Positions 1 through 12,747 are shown, counted from the stretch's first letter. The stretch is 64,000 nt of DNA from Desulfoscipio sp. XC116 (GCF_039851975.1 NZ_CP156660.1:868001-932000), one strand, 5' to 3'. The notes: generated by a model not told the origin, from the sequence alone. Numbers and translations are program-made.

Positions 1-3575
<3,575 letters not shown>

Positions 3576-3795
3576 TAAATTCGGTGCTCTGATTTTGTTA
3601 CGGAAGTTGGCGGTTGGTTGCCGTTAGGCGATAAACCAACCATACTGCTGCCGGATACAAGATAGTTTACTTGTTGAAATAAAACTTGCTTAGCTGTGCA
3701 TTTTTGAGGGAACTGCTTGACAAATACCTAAGCAATATGTTTAGATAATATACGTGACATAGTTTAATGAGGTTTCCTAAAAGTTTATAAAGTTT

Positions 3796-3909
<114 letters not shown>

Positions 3910-3920
3910 ATTAATTTTAA

Positions 3921-3955
3921 AAATAACCCCTTGGCAAAAACCAAGGGGTTATTTT
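3921..3955 (+). terminator. Intrinsic terminator of the rRNA operon
   Basis: A 14-bp perfect stem (AAATAACCCCTTGG paired with CCAAGGGGTTATTT) with a CAAAA loop and a following T-rich end, 12 bases after the 5S gene. The complementary flanking A/T tracts could let it work in both directions. Confidence 0.9.
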
Positions 3956-4210
3956 AGCGCGCCACTTGTGTTACGCCCCAAAGGGAATAAAATTTTTTGT
4001 AGAGCAAAACTTTATCTCAATGGGCATATTGACATGAAAGGCTGCAATATTAACCCCTTATCCTTATGGTCACTGTAGTTCAGCTTTATCAATACCGGGT
4101 AATTTCCGTCCACGGTTTTTATAATTGCCCGGTAGACTTCATAACCAGGGGTAATGATTGAGATGCTTTAGCGGTTTCTATGAACAGGCAAACTGAAAGA
4201 GAGGCGGATA

Positions 4211-5605
4211 ATGCTCAAGGCTATATTCGGCGGGCAGAACCGTAAATATGTTATTTTTTCAATAACTGCACTAGCATTATTAATGTCATCCGCTAATTCC
4301 ACCATCGTAGCTACTGCACTGCCGACTATCCAGCATAGCTTGAAAGCGGATCTCAGTTGGACGGCCTGGATAATTACCGCATATCAGCTAATGACTCTGA
4401 TCATGTTGCCTGTAATGGGACGCATTAGTGACCAGTGGGGAAGAAAGCGTGTACTGATAGTCTGTGTAGCCATTTTTACCACCAGTTCTTTTCTTTGTGC
4501 ACTTTCAACCAATATTTATATGTTAATACTGTTTCGTTTTCTGCAGGCACTTGGAGGCAGCGGCTTTATGCCTACCTCAATGGGAATCGTAGGCGACTAT
4601 TTTAAGGAAAACCGTGCCCGTGCTATTGGTCTGTTTACTACTATATTTCCCCTGGGGGGCATCATTGGTCCTGCTTTTGGAGGATTGATTTTAGACTTTG
4701 CACCCTGGCAGGCTATCTTTTTAATTAATATCCCGGCAGGATTAATGGTGCTGGCCATGACTTACTTGCTTTTGGAGCCTGATACCAGGGTGAATCGCAC
4801 CCGGTTGGATATAACAGGGATTAGCTTTCTCGCAGCTACCATGTTATGTCTGATGTTTTTTTTAACCCGTATTAGTGAAAATCCCTTGTCAGCTTATTCG
4901 TGGCTGACGTGGGCTATACTGTTAGCGGGCGCACTTTTGCTTTGGGCCTTTCTGCGCTGGGAGAATATGTCCGCATCACCGGTGCTGGAGTTAACTTTAC
5001 TAAAAAACCGCACCTTTATTATCATTAATGGACTTAATCTATTGTATGGCGCCTGCGTATTCGGTCTAATGGCTTTTATACCATATTATGGCCGTGTTGC
5101 CTACGGCCTTTCCAATCTGGCCAGCGGCGGGATGTTAACAGCTCGCGCGTTGGGCATGATGGTCATGTCTGTGTTAACCAGTATGCTGTTGAATCGTCTA
5201 GGCTATAGGATTCCTATGGCGGTGGGCTTTTTAGTCTTAGCTGTAAGCGTTTTGGCCTTAAGTTTTTCCCAGCACCCGGTTATACTGGGTCTGGCAATCC
5301 CTGATTTTTGGTGGTTGGCTCTTGTGATTTTTATTTCCGGGATGGGAGTTGGTATGGCCAGTCCATCTTCCAATAATGCGGCTATTGAATTAATGCCTGA
5401 TAAAATTGCAGAGATATCAGGTCTGCGTGGAATGTTCCGCCAAGCCGGAGGGGTAATCGGTACCTCGCTGATTGTGCTGGTACTTTCCCGGTTTCAGGAT
5501 AAAGCGGAGGGCTTTCATGTTATCTTCGGAGCTATGTTCATAATCCTAATTGCGGCTGCTCCCTTGATAAGAGAGGTGCCGAATGGGCGCAGGAAAGCCG
5601 CTTAA
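4211..5605 (+). CDS. MFS drug exporter, DHA2 (EmrB/QacA) type
   Basis: A 464-residue major facilitator protein, probably a proton-driven multidrug exporter of the DHA2 (EmrB/QacA) subfamily. Visible family marks: the N-terminal ANSTIVATALPTI segment (motif D1 of drug-proton antiporters) near residues 28-40, motif A (GRISDQWGRKR) near 74-84, an FRFLQALGG motif near 112-120, and the antiporter motif C region (GGIIGPAFGG) near 148-157. Hydrophobic segments run along the whole length, compatible with 12-14 membrane helices. The ATG has an AGAGGCGG ribosome site seven bases upstream. It follows the rRNA terminator and is convergent with the ABC exporter operon. The drug substrate cannot be told from sequence. 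Confidence 0.88.
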   Translation: MLKAIFGGQNRKYVIFSITALALLMSSANSTIVATALPTIQHSLKADLSWTAWIITAYQLMTLIMLPVMGRISDQWGRKRVLIVCVAIFTTSSFLCALSTNIYMLILFRFLQALGGSGFMPTSMGIVGDYFKENRARAIGLFTTIFPLGGIIGPAFGGLILDFAPWQAIFLINIPAGLMVLAMTYLLLEPDTRVNRTRLDITGISFLAATMLCLMFFLTRISENPLSAYSWLTWAILLAGALLLWAFLRWENMSASPVLELTLLKNRTFIIINGLNLLYGACVFGLMAFIPYYGRVAYGLSNLASGGMLTARALGMMVMSVLTSMLLNRLGYRIPMAVGFLVLAVSVLALSFSQHPVILGLAIPDFWWLALVIFISGMGVGMASPSSNNAAIELMPDKIAEISGLRGMFRQAGGVIGTSLIVLVLSRFQDKAEGFHVIFGAMFIILIAAAPLIREVPNGRRKAA

Positions 5606-5630
5606 AAGTCAACAGTCAGCTATTTGGGGG

Positions 5631-5681
5631 CTGACAGGGGGGGCGGAGTTGCCAATTATCAGCAGCCCGTCCCCCTGTCGG
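5631..5681. terminator. Hairpin between convergent exporter genes
   Basis: An inverted repeat (GACAGGGGG near 5633-5641 with CCCCCTGTC near 5670-5678) sits between the convergent MFS and ABC genes. It lacks a clear T-tract in either direction, so function as a bidirectional terminator is only plausible. Confidence 0.35.
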
Positions 5682-5723
5682 TTCTATGATTCTACTTGTT
5701 CAGACAGCAATGTCAAACCGGAC

Positions 5724-7622
5724 CTATACAGCTTCTTTTCCAACATTTACATTCGTAAACTGGCTTTGGTAAAGATCCGCGTAGAAGCCGCCCTGTGCCA
5801 GGAGCTCATAGTGGCTGCCTGTTTCAATAACCTCGCCGTTATTCATTACCAGGATCAAATCAGCATCCCGGATGGTGGATAGCCGGTGGGCAATCACAAA
5901 ACTCGTCCGTCCCTTCATCAGTGTTGTCATAGCCTTTTGGATCAAGAGTTCGGTTCTGGTGTCGACGCTGCTGGTCGCTTCGTCCAGGATCAGAATGGCC
6001 GGATCGGCAAGAATTGCTCTGGCAATGGTTAGCAGCTGCTTTTGCCCCTGCGAAATATTGGAGGCTTCTTCATTGAGAATGGTATTATAACCATCGGGCA
6101 GGGTTCGGATAAAGTGGTCCGCGTGCGCCGCTTTGGCAGCCAGCACAATTTCTTCTTCGGTAGCTCCCGCCCGGCCATAGGCGATATTATCTTTGATAGT
6201 GCCGTTAAAAAGCCAGGTATCCTGCAGCACCATGCCGAACAAAGTACGCAAATCACCGCGTTTTAGATCTCTGATATCGACACCGTCCACAGTGATTCTC
6301 CCGTCAAGCACCTCGTAAAAGCGCATCAAAAGGTTAACGAGGGTGGTTTTGCCGGCTCCGGTCGGACCTACGATAGCGATGGTCTGGCCCGGTTGAACAT
6401 CAATATTCATATCTTCCATCAGAGTGACATCTTCTTTATAGCCGAACCGGACATTCCGGAATTTCACTTCGCCTTTCGGGAAATCGACTTTCCTGGCATC
6501 TTCCCGGTCCGGAATTTGCTCGGCCTCGTCCAGCAGTTCAAACACCCGCTCGGCGGAAGCCACCGTGGACTGGACAATATTAGCGATATTGGCCATCTGG
6601 ATGATGGGATGGGTAAACTGCCTGCAGTATTGGATAAAAGCCTGTATATCACCGATTTCAATCGACTTTTTCATGACCAGAATACTTCCCACAACGCAAA
6701 CCAAAACATAGCCGATATTGCTGATAAAGTTCATTAGCGGAAAGATGATGCCGGAAACAAATTGGGCTTTCCAGCCCGCATGATAAAGTCTTTCGTTAAT
6801 CTCATCGAATCTGGCGATGGATTCGTTCTCCTGCCCGAAAGCTTTTACAATCTGGTGGCCGGTGTACATCTCTTCAACATGTCCGTTGAGTATACCCAGT
6901 TCCTTCTGTTGGGCCGCAAAGTATTTCTGAGAACGCTTGGCGATCATTGCCGTTACGGCAAATGAAAGCGGCAGAGTTACAAGCGCAATTAAAGTCATTA
7001 GCGGACTGATAGTCAGCATCATAATTAAAATGCCGACAATTGTCACGATCGAGCTGATTAACTGGGTTAAACTTTGCTGCAAAGTAGAACTTATGTTGTC
7101 CACATCGTTGGTAACACGGCTTAATATTTCACCGTGAGTGCGTGAATCAAAAAAATTGAGCGGAAGACGGGCCAGTTTATCATGGACATCATTGCGTATA
7201 TCAAAGACCGTCTTTTGGGCTACCCCGGCCATGATATATTGCTGCAGATAATTAAAGAAGGCGCTGAAAATATATAATCCGATTAAAAGCCAAAGTATCT
7301 GTATAATGTACTCAAAGTCAACTCTGGCCCCGGGCACATGGTGATATTTCATCATGACGCCTTCAAACAGCTTGGTAGTGGCTTTGCCCAGTATTTTCGG
7401 GCTCATAATACTGAAAACTGTGCCGAGAATAGCCATGACAAACACGGTTAACAGCCTGACTCTGCGGGGTTTTAAGTAGCCGAGCAGCCTTTTCATGGTT
7501 CCTTTAAAATCCCTGGCATTTTGTACCGGCATACCCATTTGTCCCCGCATCGGGCCTCGGCCGAAGCCTCCTCCGGGGCCTCCGGCCGTTGGTCCCTGCC
7601 CCCTGCGCTCTGTTGTCCTCAT
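5724..7622 (-). CDS. ABC exporter half-transporter, catalytically competent subunit
   Basis: A 632-residue membrane-ATPase fusion (type IV ABC exporter), second gene of a heterodimeric pair like B. subtilis BmrD/YheH or Thermotoga TM288. A Gly/Arg/Met-rich cytoplasmic N-terminus of about 40 residues precedes the six-helix membrane domain; the ATPase domain starts near residue 390. Walker A is GPTGAGKTTL near 418, Walker B LILDEATSS near 544 with the catalytic Glu present, and the H-loop His is present (IAHRLST near 576). The signature is ISQGQ rather than LSGGQ. Its ATG overlaps the stop of the upstream partner (ATGA), indicating translational coupling. Predicted role: drug or lipid export as a heterodimer. 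Confidence 0.9.
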   Translation of the reverse strand: MRTTERRGQGPTAGGPGGGFGRGPMRGQMGMPVQNARDFKGTMKRLLGYLKPRRVRLLTVFVMAILGTVFSIMSPKILGKATTKLFEGVMMKYHHVPGARVDFEYIIQILWLLIGLYIFSAFFNYLQQYIMAGVAQKTVFDIRNDVHDKLARLPLNFFDSRTHGEILSRVTNDVDNISSTLQQSLTQLISSIVTIVGILIMMLTISPLMTLIALVTLPLSFAVTAMIAKRSQKYFAAQQKELGILNGHVEEMYTGHQIVKAFGQENESIARFDEINERLYHAGWKAQFVSGIIFPLMNFISNIGYVLVCVVGSILVMKKSIEIGDIQAFIQYCRQFTHPIIQMANIANIVQSTVASAERVFELLDEAEQIPDREDARKVDFPKGEVKFRNVRFGYKEDVTLMEDMNIDVQPGQTIAIVGPTGAGKTTLVNLLMRFYEVLDGRITVDGVDIRDLKRGDLRTLFGMVLQDTWLFNGTIKDNIAYGRAGATEEEIVLAAKAAHADHFIRTLPDGYNTILNEEASNISQGQKQLLTIARAILADPAILILDEATSSVDTRTELLIQKAMTTLMKGRTSFVIAHRLSTIRDADLILVMNNGEVIETGSHYELLAQGGFYADLYQSQFTNVNVGKEAV

Positions 7623-9346
7623 GCTATCTCCTCCCCGGAAAGCTGTGAAAATACAATCTCACGGTATACTTCACAGGTATTCAAGAGTTCCCTGTGAGTA
7701 CCAATACCGGCAATTTGACCGTTTTCCATAACGATGATCCGGTCGGCGCTCATTACCGTGCTGACTCTCTGGGCCACAATCAGTACGGTTGCGCTGGCTG
7801 TTTCCTTTCTGAGCGCTGCGCGCAGCCCGGCATCTGTTTTATAGTCCAGGGCCGATAGGGCATCGTCAAACACATAGATTTCAGGTTTTCTTACTAAAGC
7901 TCTGGCGATGGAAAGACGCTGCTTCTGTCCACCCGAAACATTAGTGCCCCCCTGTGCGATTATTGCATCAAAACCATCCTTCATGCCGGTGATAAATTCA
8001 GTGGCCTGGGCGGTTTCAGCGGCATGCCTGATTTCTTCATCCGCGGCATCTTCTTTGCCATATCGGATGTTATCAGCAATGGTGCCAGTGAAAAGCACAG
8101 CCTTTTGTGGCACCAACCCTATTTTAGCTCTCAGGTTTTCCTGGGACATTTTTCGCACATCAACGCCGTCGATTAAAATGCTGCCCGTGTCAATATCGTA
8201 GAAACGCGGGATCAGGTTAATTAAAGTTGATTTTCCCGAACCGGTGCCGCCTATGATGGCCGTGACCTCGCCGGGGCCGGCTGTGAAAGAAATATTGCTG
8301 ATCGCGGGCTGCTCGGCGTTGGGATAGCTAAAGGTAACGTTTTTAAACTCTATAAAACCCCTCTGACCGGAAACATGCTTCGTTTTTTCAGCGTCCTTGA
8401 TTTCAGGCACCATATCAAGCACTTCGTTAATTCTCACAGCAGAAGCTTCCGCTCGGGGAAGCATGATAAACATAAAGGAAATCATAATAAGTGAAAACAT
8501 AATTTGCATGGCATATTGCAAAAAGGCCATCATATCACCTACCTGTATGTCGCCGTGGTCAACCCGGATACCGCCGAACCATACAATGGCAATGGTGGAA
8601 AGGTTCATCACCAGCATCATTACAGGCATTAAGGCGGCCATAAGCTTATTGACCTTAATGGCTGTACCGGTCAGGTCGCTGTTGGTCGCGAGAAAACGTT
8701 CCCGCTCATGGTCGAGGCGGTTAAAAGCGCGGACGACTCTGATGCCGGTAAGACCTTCGCGCAGAACCCGGTTTAATCTGTCGAGATTAACCTGCATGGC
8801 CTTAAATAGCGGCACGCCCTTACGGAAAATGAGCAGGATCGTACCGGCCAGGAACGGCAGCACTACGGCGAAGACCAGCGATAACACGGCATCTTTGGAA
8901 ACCGCCATAATAATGCCGCCGATACTCATCATAGGCGCGCCGACCATCATGCGCATCATAACAACCAATACTTGCTGTATCTGGGTAATATCGTTGGTGG
9001 TCCTGGTAATCAGAGAGGCGGTGCCCAACTGATCAAACTCGTGGAGCGAATAGCTCTCCACCCGCGAAAAAACTATGCCGCGCAGATTTCTGCCCAGTCC
9101 TGCGGCTATTTTGGAAGATAAAAAGCTTGCTGTAATCAGGCATAAAGCACTACCGGCAGCGAAAAACAGCATTAAAGCACCGGTTCTGATAATGTACCGG
9201 TTATCACCGGTGACGATACCAATATCCACAATATCGGACATCAGAGTCGGCAGATACAGGTCGGCAAGGGATTGAAAAAGCACAAGCACCAAAACACTGG
9301 CCACAGACCAGGCGAATGGCTTTAAGAACCTTAATAGCTTAATCAT
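7619..9346 (-). CDS. ABC exporter half-transporter, degenerate-site subunit
   Basis: A 575-residue ABC exporter subunit with an N-terminal six-helix membrane domain and a C-terminal ATPase, partner of the next gene. Walker A (GGTGSGKSTL near 365) and a canonical signature (VSGGQ) are intact. Walker B reads VFDDALSALD near 491, so the catalytic Glu is Asp, and the H-loop His is Gln (VAQRVST near 522). This is the pattern of the BmrC/TM287 class: one of the two nucleotide sites in the heterodimer is catalytically poor. A GGGAGAAG ribosome site precedes the ATG. It lies 50 bases downstream of the MarR regulator, same strand, so the three genes form one operon. Confidence 0.9.
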   Translation of the reverse strand: MIKLLRFLKPFAWSVASVLVLVLFQSLADLYLPTLMSDIVDIGIVTGDNRYIIRTGALMLFFAAGSALCLITASFLSSKIAAGLGRNLRGIVFSRVESYSLHEFDQLGTASLITRTTNDITQIQQVLVVMMRMMVGAPMMSIGGIIMAVSKDAVLSLVFAVVLPFLAGTILLIFRKGVPLFKAMQVNLDRLNRVLREGLTGIRVVRAFNRLDHERERFLATNSDLTGTAIKVNKLMAALMPVMMLVMNLSTIAIVWFGGIRVDHGDIQVGDMMAFLQYAMQIMFSLIMISFMFIMLPRAEASAVRINEVLDMVPEIKDAEKTKHVSGQRGFIEFKNVTFSYPNAEQPAISNISFTAGPGEVTAIIGGTGSGKSTLINLIPRFYDIDTGSILIDGVDVRKMSQENLRAKIGLVPQKAVLFTGTIADNIRYGKEDAADEEIRHAAETAQATEFITGMKDGFDAIIAQGGTNVSGGQKQRLSIARALVRKPEIYVFDDALSALDYKTDAGLRAALRKETASATVLIVAQRVSTVMSADRIIVMENGQIAGIGTHRELLNTCEVYREIVFSQLSGEEIA

Positions 9347-9396
9347 TGCTAGTCTTCTCCCGTTAGTTGGTAATTTATAAATAAAGCTGTGTCCTT

Positions 9397-9843
9397 TTAG
9401 ACATCCTTTCCCAATAATTCCCGCAGGGTTCTGAGTCCTTCAAGAATTTTCATTTGTTCCCCGGCTGTCGCCCGGTTAAAGGCGCCCAGAACACCTGAAA
9501 ACATTCGCTGTGTCATCATACTATTAAAGTAGTTTTTAGCTAAATCGGTTAACGATACTTTTGTGATACGCCGGTCCCGAGAGTCCTGAATACGTGTTAC
9601 CAACCCCTTACGTTCCAGCCTGTCTACGATTCCCGATATGGTACTGTGCGAAAGACCGACTTGTTGACTCAATTCTTTCACGCTCAAATTATCGAATTTG
9701 AATAGGTATCCCATAACAATTCTTTGCGGGATTGTATATCCGTCTGCCATTGTCCGGGGCTTTACTCCGTGGCGCAATGCCCTATGCAGAAAAAGCAAAT
9801 GTTCAACCAGTTCTTTACTTGCCCGATCTTCTTCTAACATCAT
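9397..9843 (-). CDS. MarR family transcriptional regulator
   Basis: A 148-residue winged-helix regulator. The core reads LSVKELSQQVGLSHSTISGIVDRLERKGLVTR, typical of MarR recognition helix and wing, followed by the DSRDRR turn seen across the family. An upstream in-frame ATG at 9921 is rejected: a consensus promoter covers it, while the ATG at 9843 has AGGAGAGGTG four bases upstream. It is the first gene of an operon with the two ABC exporter genes and probably represses its own promoter until a toxic ligand binds. The ligand is unknown. Confidence 0.88.
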   Translation of the reverse strand: MMLEEDRASKELVEHLLFLHRALRHGVKPRTMADGYTIPQRIVMGYLFKFDNLSVKELSQQVGLSHSTISGIVDRLERKGLVTRIQDSRDRRITKVSLTDLAKNYFNSMMTQRMFSGVLGAFNRATAGEQMKILEGLRTLRELLGKDV

Positions 9844-9865
9844 TCGCACCTCTCCTAATTGCGTC

Positions 9866-9892
9866 GTGTTGCGACGCGTCGTACCACAACAC
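9866..9892 (-). promoter_or_regulatory. Candidate MarR operator
   Basis: Directly downstream of the -10 hexamer lies GTGTTG-N15-CAACAC, and inside it the 10-bp perfect palindrome CGACGCGTCG (9872-9881). A dyad covering the transcription start is where an autorepressing MarR protein would bind. The two dyads have slightly different centres, so which one is the operator is open. Confidence 0.6.
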
Positions 9893-9921
9893 ATTATAGT
9901 GGCTATATTATCCTTTGTCAA
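9893..9921 (-). promoter_or_regulatory. Sigma-A promoter of the marR-ABC exporter operon
   Basis: On the minus strand, TTGACA (9921-9916) and TATAAT (9898-9893) are separated by exactly 17 bases: a full-consensus vegetative promoter. The transcript would start about 40-45 bases before the marR start codon. Confidence 0.85.
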
Positions 9922-10083
9922 GCAATCTTTAGCACCTAAAAGAGCATCGGGCCTTTAATGTCATGAGCATCTGCACTTATTTTTTCTGGACTTAACCGGC
10001 TGGATGCGGATATTATACTCATAGTAGTGTTTTTGCTGAGACAATGTCCGGCATAATCTGACCAAATATATTAGGGGTGCTTA

Positions 10084-10965
10084 ATGACCATAAATATGAA
10101 GAATAATGAACAGGAAGCGATGCAAACTTCTTTTGGGTATGGAAGTGATAGTATTGCGGATGATGCTGTGCAGGATGATGAATGTGTAGATGATTATTTT
10201 AATGATGGCTGCTGTGATGAATCTGATGACGGTGAATTAATTTCAAGCCGGCCTTCGTTGCTGCTGCGCATAGTAGCACTGATCACCGCCCTGGCATTTT
10301 TAGGTCTGGTTGCAGCCACTTCCTGGCCTGTTTTACAAGCACCTGTGGGAGATTTAATATCGCGGTCATTGCAGTTGGAAAAGGATATAGACATTCAGCG
10401 GTTACAAGCGGCGGTGGTGCAGATCAAGGTGGTGGCCCGTAAACAGGGTGCGCTGGCCCCGGTGGAACAAAAATCCGGTACCGGTTTTAATATTGACTCA
10501 TGCGGGATAGTCGTTACCAATCACCATGTCATCGAAGATGCGCTAAACATGGCGATTACTTTTCCTGATGGAAAAGTATATAAGGCCGTTAGCTGGGTTG
10601 ACAGACCGGAATTTGATCTGGCCGTGGTTACTTTGCAGGCTGATGATTTACCGGTAGTGCCGTTAAACGCTGATAAGTCTCCGGTGCCCGGTGATAAAAT
10701 AAGGGTGGTGGGCAACCCGCTGGGTCTGAATAATATTGTGGCTGAAGGCCGGGTGGAGCAATATCTGATGGTTGGTGGCAAGCCTGATAGAGTATTTAGC
10801 ATCAGTGCTCCTGTATACCCCGGTAATAGTGGCAGTCCTGTGTTCGACAGAGAAGGCCGGGTGGTGGGGGTGGTGTTTGGTAATTTGCACAGACAGGTAG
10901 ACGGCACCGACAAGGTTACCGGCTTAGCTATTCCCGTGCAAGAGGTGCTCAATTTACATAGATAG
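10084..10965 (+). CDS. Membrane-anchored HtrA-like (S1C) serine protease without PDZ domain
   Basis: A 293-residue trypsin-like protease. Residues 1-55 are acidic and Cys-containing (cytoplasmic), 58-80 form one membrane helix, and 105-293 the protease domain. The catalytic triad is visible: His148 in TNHHV, Asp178 in EFDLAVV, Ser249 in GNSGSP. HtrA/DegP proteins normally continue into one or two PDZ domains; here the protein ends just after the protease fold, so substrate selection must differ. AGGGGTG precedes the ATG. Probable role: extracytoplasmic quality control or signalling. It is monocistronic between unrelated neighbours. Confidence 0.87.
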   Translation: MTINMKNNEQEAMQTSFGYGSDSIADDAVQDDECVDDYFNDGCCDESDDGELISSRPSLLLRIVALITALAFLGLVAATSWPVLQAPVGDLISRSLQLEKDIDIQRLQAAVVQIKVVARKQGALAPVEQKSGTGFNIDSCGIVVTNHHVIEDALNMAITFPDGKVYKAVSWVDRPEFDLAVVTLQADDLPVVPLNADKSPVPGDKIRVVGNPLGLNNIVAEGRVEQYLMVGGKPDRVFSISAPVYPGNSGSPVFDREGRVVGVVFGNLHRQVDGTDKVTGLAIPVQEVLNLHR

Positions 10966-11227
10966 ATATCAATTGTTGATAAAAAACTTTAACCTTACAG
11001 TGAACTTGTTCAGCTAGAAGCTGAACATCAGGGCTTCAGATGGGGATTCTACCCCACTTGAATGAAATAGGAAGGGGTTGTGTTGCATAACGGGCTAAAT
11101 AGTTCGTAATACAATAGCTTTTTATAAAGGAAAGGAAGCATAGGTTATGCGCTGGCTTACCAGGAAAAACAGCCTGATGTGCGCTATCCCGAGGGCAAAA
11201 TAATGATTGGCTGAGCAGAGACTATTG
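10966..11227. other. Intergenic stretch with hairpin, no gene recognised
   Basis: About 260 bases before the degV remnant. It contains a hairpin near 11033-11063 (TTCA..TGGGG and CCCCA..TGAA arms with two mismatches) and a short open stretch near 11142-11212 that I cannot assign. The hairpin vaguely resembles ends of IS200/IS605-type elements, but no transposase is near. Confidence 0.35.
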
Positions 11228-11320
11228 CTATACCGCGCAGTAAGTCATACCGATGACCCGGGGGCCGACGTGGGTGCCCATGACAGGCCCGAATTCCGCC
11301 CGCCGTGCATTGAAAAGCCG
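11228..11320 (-). pseudogene. DegV-family 3' remnant
   Basis: The minus strand encodes a short C-terminal piece, FGPVMGTHVGPRVIGMTYC. It matches the highly conserved end of DegV fatty-acid-binding proteins (GPVIGTHVGPGALG type). The preceding 250 or so residues of the family are absent. It is a decayed leftover, not an expressed protein. Confidence 0.55.
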
Positions 11321-11401
11321 GAGGAAGGCTATGCTAAAGATGACTCTAAAAAAACATAATATGTTATTGACAGCACGTGCATGGCCACGTAAAATAGTTA
11401 T

Positions 11402-11540
11402 CAAAGGGGAGTAGCTGCCCGGTCCATGGGTTGTCAAATCGTCAATACGGCTGTAGCCCGGTTTGACATGGCTTAACGATTAAGTAAGCTAAGCGAGACC
11501 ATCACGAGCTTTGCGTGAGGGTTTCGCTTTTTTATTTATA
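11402..11540 (+). promoter_or_regulatory. Probable yybP-ykoY manganese riboswitch
   Basis: The leader of the CaCA exchanger gene has the conserved AAAGGGGAGTAGCT start (11403-11416) and the AAGCGAGACC 3' element (11490-11500) of the yybP-ykoY family, with paired segments between. The 3' element is also the 5' arm of a terminator: a 16-bp stem with two mismatches closes at 11521-11528 and is followed by T6ATTT. Ligand-bound aptamer would therefore sequester the terminator arm and turn expression on. Known members sense Mn2+ and control Mn2+ export genes, which fits the downstream antiporter. Aptamer limits are approximate. Confidence 0.72.
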
Positions 11541-11566
11541 AAAAAATCTAAGAAAGGAACTGTTGC

Positions 11567-12556
11567 ATGTTAATTTTATTTTACTTAGTTGGTGGTCTGG
11601 CTTTAATTCTATTAAGCGCGGAGATTTTTACCAACAGTATAGAATGGCTGGGAAAAAGATTAAAGCTATCCGAAGGTGCGGTGGGCAGTGTTCTGGCGGC
11701 TGTAGGCACTGCTTTACCTGAATCGATGATCCCCTTAATGGCTATTTTATTCGGTACGGGGGAGGCAGCCCATGAGATAGGAATCGGTGCTATTCTGGGT
11801 GCGCCGTTTATGTTGGCCACACTGGCGCTGTCCATTACGGGCATCGCCGCGCTGGTATACACGGTGAACGGTCGGAAACGGGAATTTATGCTGATTGATC
11901 ATGCCGTTATGAAAAGGGACCTGCGATTTTTTATTACGGTATACTCATTGGCCATAATAACCGCCTTTTTACCGGCCGCTTACAAACATCCCGTAGCTAT
12001 AATATTAGTGCTTGCCTACGCTTTTTACGCTGCTCGTACCATTAAAGCGGGAAGTACCCTTGGTGGGTCTGAACTGAAGCCATTGCATTTTGCCAGAAGG
12101 CACGAACAACCTGTGACTCCGGTAATATTGCTGCAGGTGTTTACCGCTCTTGCAGGGATTATTATCGGTGCGCACTTCTTTGTAGACGGCATTAAGCATG
12201 TGGCCGAACTTATGCACATATCACCCTTTGTATTATCCATTTTCATCGCTCCGATTGCCACGGAGCTGCCGGAAAAATTTAATAGCCTGATTTGGGTGCG
12301 CCAGGGTAAGGACACTCTTGCGCTGGGCAATATTACCGGGGCGATGGTATTTCAAAGTTCGATGATCCCCGCCCTGGGGATTGCTTTGACGCCCTGGGTA
12401 CTGTCCGATTTGGCTCTGGTCAGCGCTATACTGGCTCTGGCGGGTGCAGGTCTGGTTTACCTAAGCCTGCAGATAAAGAAGTCCATTCGCCCCGCAACGT
12501 TGGTTTTAACCGGCGGGTTGTATTTGATATTTGTTGTGTCCGCATTCATCATTTAA
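11567..12556 (+). CDS. CaCA-family cation exchanger (sodium/calcium-type)
   Basis: A 329-residue membrane antiporter of the Ca2+:cation superfamily. The two inverted alpha repeats are visible: GSVLAAVGTALPES near residues 43-56 and FIAPIATELPEKFNS near 223-237, each with the acidic residue that binds the cation. Hydrophobic segments fit ten membrane helices in two halves. Family members exchange Ca2+ or Mn2+ for Na+ or H+. The upstream yybP-ykoY riboswitch suggests Mn2+ efflux here. An AAAGGAAC ribosome site precedes the ATG. Confidence 0.85.
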   Translation: MLILFYLVGGLALILLSAEIFTNSIEWLGKRLKLSEGAVGSVLAAVGTALPESMIPLMAILFGTGEAAHEIGIGAILGAPFMLATLALSITGIAALVYTVNGRKREFMLIDHAVMKRDLRFFITVYSLAIITAFLPAAYKHPVAIILVLAYAFYAARTIKAGSTLGGSELKPLHFARRHEQPVTPVILLQVFTALAGIIIGAHFFVDGIKHVAELMHISPFVLSIFIAPIATELPEKFNSLIWVRQGKDTLALGNITGAMVFQSSMIPALGIALTPWVLSDLALVSAILALAGAGLVYLSLQIKKSIRPATLVLTGGLYLIFVVSAFII

Positions 12557-12714
12557 TAGCGAGAACAAAAAATACTAATACCATTTCCGGAAGCTTAATG
12601 ATATCCGGAAGTGCTGGTTACACAGAACGGTCCTTAGCTTAATAATGCCAGGTATTTTTGCTGGAGCTTGCATATAATAAAATTAGCTCGTAAGCACCCC
12701 CAAAGCGTAACGTT

Positions 12715-12747
12715 ATACTGTACAGTATGCGGGGCATATTATATAAT
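12715..12747 (+). promoter_or_regulatory. Promoter with palindromic operator before merR
   Basis: A 14-bp perfect palindrome, ATACTGTACAGTAT (12715-12728), lies at the position of the -35 element of a TATAAT box (12742-12747). It is a good candidate for autoregulation by the MerR protein, although classical MerR operators sit between -35 and -10. Confidence 0.5.

Noticed and set aside
9844-9921. Longer MarR start at 9921
   Set aside because: The codon is inside a consensus promoter, so it cannot be in the mRNA.
11033-11063. IS200/IS605-like end hairpin
   Set aside because: Only a short imperfect hairpin; no transposase or second end nearby.
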